A stretch of DNA of 64,000 bases from the NCBI GenBank assembly GCA_032433595.1, contig JASWJB010000083.1, positions 62,001 to 126,000 of the forward strand. Direction: 5' to 3'. The number at the start of each line of letters is the position of its first letter. Position 1 is the stretch's first letter. A model generated the notes under the pieces. That model saw only the letters and a list, made by a program, of their open reading frames with translations. It made no database searches and was not told the DNA's origin. The position numbers were made by a program, and so were the translations under genes. This document shows, piece by piece, positions 56,433-64,000 of the stretch. This DNA is from Conoideocrella luteorostrata. Lineage: Eukaryota; Ascomycota; Sordariomycetes; Hypocreales; Clavicipitaceae.

Positions 56433-57517
56433 ATGGCTACCAAGACTCCCATCCCTCAAAATGACAATGTCGCCCACGCCCTCGCCGGTGCTGGAGGCGG
56501 CATCTTGTCCATGGTGTTGACGTACGATTACAGACCCCATTCACTACGAGTTGATTTGATGCGCGCCCGCAGTCGCTTACATGCCCCGTCTACAGATATC
56601 CTCTGATAACCCTGTCCACCCGCGCTCAAGTCGAGTCCAAGAAGGCCGAGAGCAAGTTCATCGATGCCGTCCAGAGGATTGTCGCACGTGAGGGTGTGGC
56701 CGGCCTGTACTCGGGCATCAACTCGGCCCTCTTCGGCATCAGCGTCACCAACTTCGTCTACTACTACTGGTATGAGTGGACCCGAGCGTTCTTCGAGAAG
56801 GCCGCCGCCACGGCTGGCCGCGCAAACAAGAAACTCACCACTGTCGAGTCCATGATTGCTGGCGCCATTGCCGGCTCGGCCACCGTCATCATCACCAACC
56901 CCATCTGGGTGGTCAACACCCGCGTCACCACGCGCCAGAAGAACACCGAGGCTGATCTCGAGGCCGGCAAGCCCGCGCCAACGCCGTCCACCATGGGCAC
57001 CCTCATGTCCCTCCTCAAGCATGAGGGACCCCAGGCCCTCTTCTCCGGTGTCCTGCCGGCCCTGGTCCTGGTCATTAACCCTATTCTGCAGTACACGCTC
57101 TTCGAGCAGATGAAGAATTACGTGGAGAAGAGAAGAAAGGTCACCCCCACTGTGGCCTTCTTCCTCGGTGCTCTCGGCAAGCTCTTTGCCACGTCGGTGA
57201 CGTACCCTTACATCACTGTCAAGAGCAAGATGCACGTTGCTGGTAGCTTCAAGACCAAGAAGGAGGGCATGGGCGAGACTCTGAGCAGAGTGATTCGCGA
57301 GGAGGGCTACGCCGGTCTCTACAAGGGTATGTTAGCTCTTTGAAGTGAACGTACTGTATTCAGGCTTGCGTGCAACTAACTTTTTTTTTTTTTTTCTAAT
57401 ATAGGTATCGGCCCCAAGGTCTCCCAAAGTGTCTTGACCGCGGCCTTTTTGTTCGCCTTCAAGGATGTTCTATATGAGCAGACTGTGCGCCTCCGCATGA
57501 ACCGCAAGGCCGCTTAA
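56433..57517 (+). CDS. Peroxisomal-type mitochondrial-carrier protein (PMP47/ANT1 group)
   Basis: Exons 56433-56521, 56596-57326 and 57405-57517 give 310 residues with three carrier repeats. Repeat signatures are YPLITLSTRAQVE, NPIWVVNTRVTTR and YPYITVKSKMHV, and the loop SVTNFVYYYWYEWTR is typical of the PMP47/peroxisomal adenine nucleotide transporter branch. These proteins import ATP into peroxisomes in exchange for AMP for activation of fatty acids. The first two signature Pro-x-[DE]-x-x-x-[KR] motifs are altered (PLITLST, PIWVVNT), as usual in this branch. The last intron has a long T-run before the acceptor. No truncation seen. Confidence 0.92.
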
Positions 57518-57870
57518 AGCAATTCCAACCCGCCAAGACCGGCAATGCAGTGACTGAAACAGCAAGATACTTAAAATCAGCATGTCACATATTGCACACC
57601 CAGCTACAAGGATCTATGTATCCTGCGGGTTATGAATTCCCGGAAACTGATCTGCCTCCAGCGGCAGGTCGTGTATGAAAGAAACCAACTTTTAAAAGAG
57701 GACGGCATGGAATATCAAAATGGCTTGTTATTCTAATAGCAGGATGGATAATGTTGGAGGTGATACCTTGATGGAAAAGAAGAAAGATCTGTACACCAGA
57801 GTCATAGACACAATTGAGTACCAATAACGATAGTTTTGTTTCATTAATTTCGACGTAGTTATCCTAAATT
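57518..57870. other. Convergent 3' regions of the carrier gene and naa35
   Basis: UTR-like, no gene. Confidence 0.5.
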
Positions 57871-60477
57871 TCACAATCCCGTATCAGATTCCGTCGCAAG
57901 TTGCGGCACTATCCTCGGTACTATCCACCACTCATGATACGCTTTATCCGGTGTGGGCACCGAGACAGACACTTCCAACGCAGCATGCTCGTGTCCCTCA
58001 GTCCTCTGCAATGCCTTCCGTAATGTTGAAATAGCAACGCCAGTAGCAATGCACGATTTCAACACACCCTTTGCGGTGACCATCCACCGCTCATGCGAGC
58101 CCACCGAAAAGGATTCCCTTGCTGAGAACTTAGTGAGCGCTTCGGAGCCCCTTTTCGCGCCTGTTACGGCCTGCTCCGCATATTGGAGAAGTTCCGCCGT
58201 AGTCAAATCAGGTTGTGTGATGCCCGCTGTGAATTCTTCAAATGCTGGGAGAGTAGGTAATCCGATGCAAGCAAATGGCTTCATGCGCAGATCATACCGC
58301 AGCTCATCGTTACTATATGGCCTTGGGGGTGCTTTGACGAGCCCAAAGCGGTGGAGGACTGTGTATACACAGCTAAGAGCGTCCGACAACTCCCATGTGA
58401 CTGCTGCATCGAGCATCGATAACCGCATATATGTCAGTGATCGCTGAAGCTGTTCTTCTGCACTTAGATCCAATGCCTGGCTCCTAACCTGTGAAGTCCG
58501 CCGGACGAGAAATGTCTTGATTCGCTCGACGTGATGAAGGCGCGACTTGGCGAGATAATTCAGGTACCAGTACATTCCTACCAACTCATCAGTCTGATAG
58601 ACTTCGAGCTCGAATCCCAACTGCACGATGACTTCCATCTGGCGGAGCTTGTAAAGATACGTCCACGATGATAGGGGTAGGGAGTACATTTCTATGGGGT
58701 TGAGGCCGTGAGAAGATCGCTGCATGAAAGGCTGTTCTTTGGTCCTGATTTGTAGGTGTTCATCAATAGACTCAGCATCCACTTGCAGGTTCTCCCAGTC
58801 GCGGATCAAGTGGCAGAGAGTTCTACGGACACGACATCTATTCTGACATGCGGTCCTAAAAATATCCAGAAACGGCTGGGCCGCGCGTTGGCGGAACAGC
58901 TCCATTTGTTGGGACATGGTGAAGCGGGGGTCGTGGGTTGCTTCAATTTCGTCGTTGGAGCGGTCAAGAAGCTGGTGGGAGGGAAGTGTGATGATGGAGA
59001 GGTCGTCGTCGAGAAGCTGGCGGATGCTCATGGAGCCGAGGATTTCCATCTCGTTGAAAAGGAATGTTTGCAGGAGAGTACGGATGTAGACCATTGGTTG
59101 GGGCTTCTTCGATTGGAAAGTGCTAACGAAGGTCTAGATGGTGTTAGCAGTTGACGGCAGGTTACTGATGGTAGAGCCGGTATTTAGTACCTGGAGGCAT
59201 TGAGAGTCTGTGTATTCCAAGACGCCGATAACTTCCGATCCATCTTTGAAGAGGCGGCTCAGATGGCCGAATGCGTCGTCAAATTTGAGTTGAACGATGG
59301 GTCGCGGAGGCATGGTACTTGCGAGCTTCCGCTGCAGCTTGTTGCTAAACGCATCGTCAACCGCGGTTCCCAGGGGATTTGTTGATTTTATTTGTGATAA
59401 GATTTTCACGGCTTTATCCCACGACTCTCTGGCCTTGAGAGGTTCTTTCATGTACTGGGGTGACTCCGTGGCTGTCAAGAAGACACTCCGCAGGTCTAGG
59501 CGGCTGATGAGAGCATGGGCAACGTCATCCGATATCGAGGATCCCTTCAAGGTAAGTACAAGCTCTACAGCATGGATGATTACATCCTGAATTGCATCGG
59601 AGGGAATTCCTGTTAGTAACGTGCGATTGTATGTGTTTGGGACAAAGTCTTCCTCCTAGTGTTCCTCTTTGTGAGCATGAATTCCACATGTCCAAGGCAT
59701 GACGGGGGCTCACCTCATAGAAGTGCTCTGCCTTGATGCGTTCGTTCACGTAAGCACAAGCTTTGAGCATTCCCAAACAATATGCTCGTAACACTTCAAG
59801 CATCGGGTGTCCATTTGCATCATGGTTGTTGTTGCGTACGAAGTAAGCCTGTTCAATACTACCCGGTTCGGGCATCAAAAGGGCGTCAACGTAGACACTC
59901 GTGAATATAGTCTGTGCCAAGGGGTAGCCCAAATGCCAGGACATCTAGAAAGCATTAGAACAGCCCAGAGCAGTCCTGTAAGTGACATAGCGAACACTTA
60001 CTTCGTGGCAGATCAGCTGGTCCATGATCCCCAACACCTCCTCCGGAAGTAGCGGTCGTGACACGTCATACAGTACCTCAAACTCTTCCCCTGGCAAGAC
60101 GCAGCCGCTGTCCATTTTCGTATCCATGATCTAGCCTCGGTCAGCCAAAAGCATCTCAAGTTACTTACGCGTCAACGCAAACCTCCAGAGCAGCGACGGA
60201 GTCAAATAGAGTGAAGAAGCCATCTTTGACCAGCTCGCCAGGTTGCAATGCTATTAGTCCATTAGCGACCGTGTATAATCGCCCGCACAAAGTTTCAGTG
60301 CCTACTCTTTACGGCCCTGTCGAATTTTTGCGTGATATCAACAGCGACTATGCCTGCACTGTGCACATCAGGTCGCGACGAGGGCGGCTGCCTACGGCCC
60401 TCATCTAACGACAACCGGGAGATCCCTGCACGTGCAGTCAGAATGACTGACGTTGATGAGTTATGTTGAACGCTCAT
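57871..60477 (-). CDS. naa35: NatC N-terminal acetyltransferase auxiliary subunit (Naa35/Mak10)
   Basis: Six exons (60477-60306, 60250-60183, 60130-60002, 59944-59714, 59655-59191, 59133-57871) give 775 residues. Diagnostic text is LQPGELVKDGFFTLFDSVAA, then IMDTKMDSGC joined across the second intron, then LPEEVLGIMDQLICHE and SWHLGYPLAQTIFTSVY. The long last exon is the helical scaffold. Naa35 anchors the NatC complex (Naa30 catalytic, Naa38) that acetylates proteins beginning Met-Leu, Met-Ile, Met-Phe. The first exon carries an extension without family text except its end (VAVDITQKF); the start codon is therefore less certain than the rest. Confidence 0.92.
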
Positions 60478-61095
60478 GACGAACCATCTGCTGCTCCGAT
60501 TCCATAGTCGGCCATTGCGCTTATATTACGGCCTCTCCGGCGGCATTACTAGGGTTTTGTTGGTTGCGGTGTAGCTTGCTATGGATTTTAGACCGTGGTT
60601 GGCCATTTGTGCAAGAGGTTAAGAATCGAGAGTGGATGGGGCATCGAGGGGCAGCGCGCCATATCACTGGTAGTATGTGCACGACACCACTTGATGCGCA
60701 ACAGTACAGTTCGCAACATTATCACGCAAAAAGGAAAAATAATTAGATTACTTCCAATATCATATCACGACGAGAGTCACTTTCTACAAGCCTTGTGTAC
60801 AACTTGGCAGCGTGTGCGTGGAGGACCGGCAATTTCTCCACCGGGTCTTCCGATGCCCAACAAGCCCAGTAGCAGCGCAGAATATTGTCATTGAAGTACG
60901 AAATGCTTCGCCCAAGTCGAATTGATGTAGTCTAGCAATCGGTTATGATACAGCGGCACCACGTGCCTTCTCGACATGGAGCTCTGAGCACACGTCGAGC
61001 GTCTTCAGCTAATGCACCTCCCCCTATGCGGCCATTTCGTCCACACGTTTCTGCCTCAAATGTCGCCAGTCAAATCACGGTCGTCGGTTCTATAT
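60478..61095. other. Intergenic between naa35 and atp15
   Basis: No gene seen; short frames only. Confidence 0.5.
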
Positions 61096-61502
61096 TTAGG
61101 AGGAAGTGCTCTCGGCCATGGCGGCAGCGTTGGCAGCACCAAGGTCCTTGACCTCGCCCTGCTTGCCATTCTGTTGCGGTATTAAGTCAGCCCCCCTTCT
61201 TAATCCCGGCGAAATCAAGCACTTGTTGCCAATTACGTACCGACCACTTAGCAAAACGCAAATCCATGTTGCCACGACGCTCGGCGACAATTCTGGCGTC
61301 GTCCTTGAGGCTGCGGCGAATAACGCGACCGGCGATGGCCAGGTATCGGTTGTAGCTGCATCCAATTTGTTAGCACGTCGGTCCAGGCTGCGGGTTTTTA
61401 GAGCTTCGCAATGCATTGGAATCGGCGCGTCGGCAGGTGTATCCAGCAAGGAACAGATCAATTGACGTACGTTAAACCAGCGGCTTTCCACGCAGCAGTC
61501 AT
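61096..61502 (-). CDS. atp15: Mitochondrial ATP synthase subunit epsilon
   Basis: Exons 61502-61471, 61355-61241 and 61170-61096 give 73 residues: MTAAWKAAGLTYNRYL, then RVIRRSLKDDAR, RGNMDLRFAKW and NGKQGEVKDL. That is the short eukaryotic epsilon subunit (not the bacterial epsilon), which sits at the foot of the central stalk of F1. Introns have GTACGT donors. The first exon is only 32 nt, so the gene is easily missed by automated calling. It starts head to head with the LtrA-domain gene about 550 bp away. Confidence 0.93.
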
Positions 61503-62054
61503 GATGGCGGTGTTGAGAGGGGTGAGGTTGATCAAATATGAGGTCGATGATGGGTGACTGGCAGCCGAATCTTCGCCAGAATTGATGGCCGGAATGACCC
61601 GAGCGCCTCAGGCATCAGCTACCAGTCACGTGGCTTGCGTCTGTGGCATTGGGCATTGGGCATGGGGGTTGTCAGTCTGTAGTGGTCCACTTGCTGCAAT
61701 TCAACCACCAACCAATTCAGTCAACGGCACACCATGCCCAAGTTGGCCTAAAATTTCAAGCTAGGAAGAAGCTTCGCTTCATTGAAAGGCTTCGATAAGA
61801 TGGCCAATGAACGCAATTTTGCGGCTTCAGCCCATTGACCGGGCTACAGCCAACCATGTGGCTGCTAGAAATGCCGTATCGCAGCCTAAGCGAAACTCTC
61901 TTTTCTGCGGTACATTAATCTACAGTTCAGACTCGACAAGCCAGCCCCCGTTATCTCGAGTTGATGTCCGCCTCTGTGACAGTCACTATTCAGCCATTTT
62001 GTTAAGCTAAGCTCCAAATTCCACCGTAGAATAAGTAAACATCGCCCCCCCCAA
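61503..62054. other. Divergent promoter region of atp15 and the LtrA-domain gene
   Basis: No further gene; a C-run lies just before the LtrA ATG. Confidence 0.5.
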
Positions 62055-64000
62055 ATGTCCTCGACGCCAACAGGACGCCGTCATCCACAGGAATTCACCC
62101 TGCCCGACGGCAAAAAGATCATCGCAACATCAACGGAAGGAATCCCTTCCCTGCGCCAACAATATGCCAAATCCGATTCCAATGTTGAGATTGTAGTCCA
62201 TGGCTCATCTGAGCACACCAATTACCTCAGACAATCCCATCAACACCACGAAAGCCGGCGCGCAAAGCTTAAAGAGCGTCACGGCGCCGCATTTGACGAG
62301 TGGGAGGACGTCCACACGCAGTTGAACTCTGTGTCTGCCCAGCTATCGCGTTTGTCGACCAACAATTCCGCGTCTGGGCTGCATGGGAACTATGGGAAGT
62401 TTGGCTTTGACTCTGGCGTTCGGACCTATGATGATGGCGGCGGGGAAGGAGGTGATGAGCAGGAGAACGCGACTCCGGATGAGCATCATAGTCGGGGATA
62501 TCGACAGGTTTCAACGATCAAATTGGCTAAGCGGCCAGTGGTGAGGCAGTGGTTTCATGGTAACGTGTTGTGGAGGGGGTCAGAACAGACCGAGATTATG
62601 GCGGTTGAGTTATTCTTCGATCTTCTTTACGGTCACTCTCACCCGCTCTTCCCTCCTAGTATCATGAGAAGGCATACTCTAACACATTCGCACAGTTGGC
62701 ATCATCCATAGCAATGGCGAACACATGTCCGAGGAGGCGAATGGCGAAGAACTCCTTCGATTCTCCGTCACATTCATCATGTCCTGGAAGATATGGACCG
62801 ATATCACCATGGCACTCAGCTGGTTTGAGACCGACGACTTATTGACAAGGTTGGAAATTTTGTTCGAAATTGCCTGCTTGCTTGCGTATGTTCCCCATCC
62901 AGCTCGGGGCCATGCCTGTGTTGAATATTACCTACTCACTTCATGGACAGCTTCACCACCAACATGACCAATTGCTTTGTCGAAGAACCTGGCAGAAACA
63001 CCTACACCCAACTCGTGTCTTTCTACCTCGCCGCGCGGCTCCTCTTCGCCGTGCACTACGCATTCATCGCCTATTTGGTCCCCATGATCCGCGGTGTCAT
63101 GTTCACCAACATGCTGACGGTCCTCGTCCCTTCAGCCTTGTGGATCGCAAGTATCCACGTTGAGATGCCTGGGCGTCTCGGCCTCATATGGCCCGCTATC
63201 ATCGTCGACATGTACGGCTCGGGCATCTTCACCGGCTTATTCATGTACGCGCGGAGAGCAGGTGCCGATACGGCAATGGGCAAAAAGATAAGCAAAATGT
63301 TCGAGTTTTTCCCAGCCATGAATATTGAGCACAAGGTCGAGCGGATGAACGCCTTTGTCTCGCTTGTGCTGGGGTATTCCGTCGTGGGCATCTTGTTCCA
63401 GAGCAACGGCGGATACAATGTGAATGCGTTTCTGGGCAAAGCTGTTTTAGGGTTGGTCCAGGCGTTTCTGTTTAACTGGATCTACTTCGATATCGACGCG
63501 AGTACGATCAACGTGCATGCGATTCGACATTCCGGCCTTGGCGGTAAGTACACACATCCTCAGGTTCTCATCGTCATTCTCGTCACCATCACCACCAGAT
63601 TCTCATTAACGCTCAATGTAGCCGTTCTCTGGCAATTCGCCCATCTCCCCTTTGTTATGGGCTACATCGTCGCCACATCCGCCCTCTCAACCCTTGTCAT
63701 TGCGCTCGACGTCCCTGGCACCCAGCGCGACCAGCTCCTTCCACCAAAGTCCACCCACGCAGAAGAACACTTCGGCTCCGGCGTCCGCTACTTCTACTGC
63801 CACGGCCTTGCCATCGCGCTGCTCTCCATGGGCGCCATCTCTCTCGGTCACTCCCACCGCACATCCTCCACCATGCGTCTCTCCAAGATGATCCGGCTCA
63901 TCAACCGTGGTCTTGTCTGTGTCGTCATGTTCCTCCTGCCCCTTGCAAGCCACCTAAAGAGCCTGTACCTCATATCAGTCACGCTTGGACTCACCGCTTA
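62055..64000 (+). CDS. LtrA-domain multi-pass membrane protein, 3' partial
   Basis: Exons 62055-62631, 62696-62885, 62951-63543 and 63622 onward, running off the window. A soluble N-terminal part of about 165 residues (His/Ser-rich, with a Gly/Asp/Glu patch) precedes RPVVRQWFHGNVLWRGSEQT, then AVELFFDLLY and helices such as LRFSVTFIMSWKIWTDITM and LIWPAIIVDMYGSGIFTGLF. The AVELFFDLLYV signature and the pattern of repeated membrane segments match the LtrA family (bacterial low-temperature requirement A), widespread in fungi. The biochemical role is unknown; transport or sensing at a membrane is inferred. Frames and splice sites are clean. Confidence 0.85.

Noticed and set aside
56528..57235. 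235-codon minus-strand frame opposite the carrier gene
   Set aside because: Antisense shadow in GC-biased third positions of an unmistakable mitochondrial-carrier gene.

Overview
The window is nuclear DNA of a filamentous ascomycete, most likely Sordariomycetes and probably Hypocreales. Introns are short (about 49-90 nt) with GTRNGT donors and CTAAC-type branch points, and the recognisable genes (Rho4-type GTPase, DASH subunit Dad1, Mge1, Rpn6, Naa35, ATP synthase epsilon, a PMP47-type carrier) read like Sordariomycete orthologues. Species cannot be told from sequence alone.

Two compartments are visible. Positions 1 to about 43.8 kb are accessory: sparse genes, broken genes, retroelement debris and intergenic stretches with no coding signal. 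It holds, in order: an Hsp70-like ATPase with a damaged splice donor; an APH-type kinase; rearranged Copia fragments forming a palindrome; a LysM gene broken by two consecutive stop codons; a conserved hypothetical; a three-exon secreted protein with ten cysteines; an elongin C gene; a four-exon GMC oxidoreductase; a truncated transcription-factor remnant; a large NLR (alpha/beta hydrolase - NACHT - WD40-like); an AT-rich element with terminal inverted repeats; a tandem pair of fructosamine-kinase-like genes, one dead and one intact; a dead MFS transporter truncated at a solo LTR; and a second NLR (nucleoside phosphorylase - NACHT - about 22 near-identical ankyrin repeats). Copies of one solo-LTR family lie at about 2.3, 12.4, 16.4 and 21.8 kb, the last with a perfect 5-bp target duplication.

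From about 43.8 kb to the end the DNA is gene-dense housekeeping sequence with intact genes: rho4, dad1, mge1, rpn6, a 1,780-residue acidic low-complexity protein, a peroxisomal-type carrier, naa35, atp15 and an LtrA-domain membrane protein running off the end.

The most interesting content is the accessory block. Two NLR-type receptors with different enzymatic N-termini and different sensor repeats lie on the same strand 7.5 kb apart, with a candidate secreted effector and dead LysM and MFS genes nearby. This suits a fast-evolving fungal self/non-self recognition or biotic-interaction locus. The ankyrin array looks recently expanded, with an internal block duplication. The 9-mer TACTCCGTA (or its complement) occurs at least 17 times, against about 0.5 expected by chance. 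Gene models were assembled by hand from frames, splice signals and family knowledge; no database search was run.
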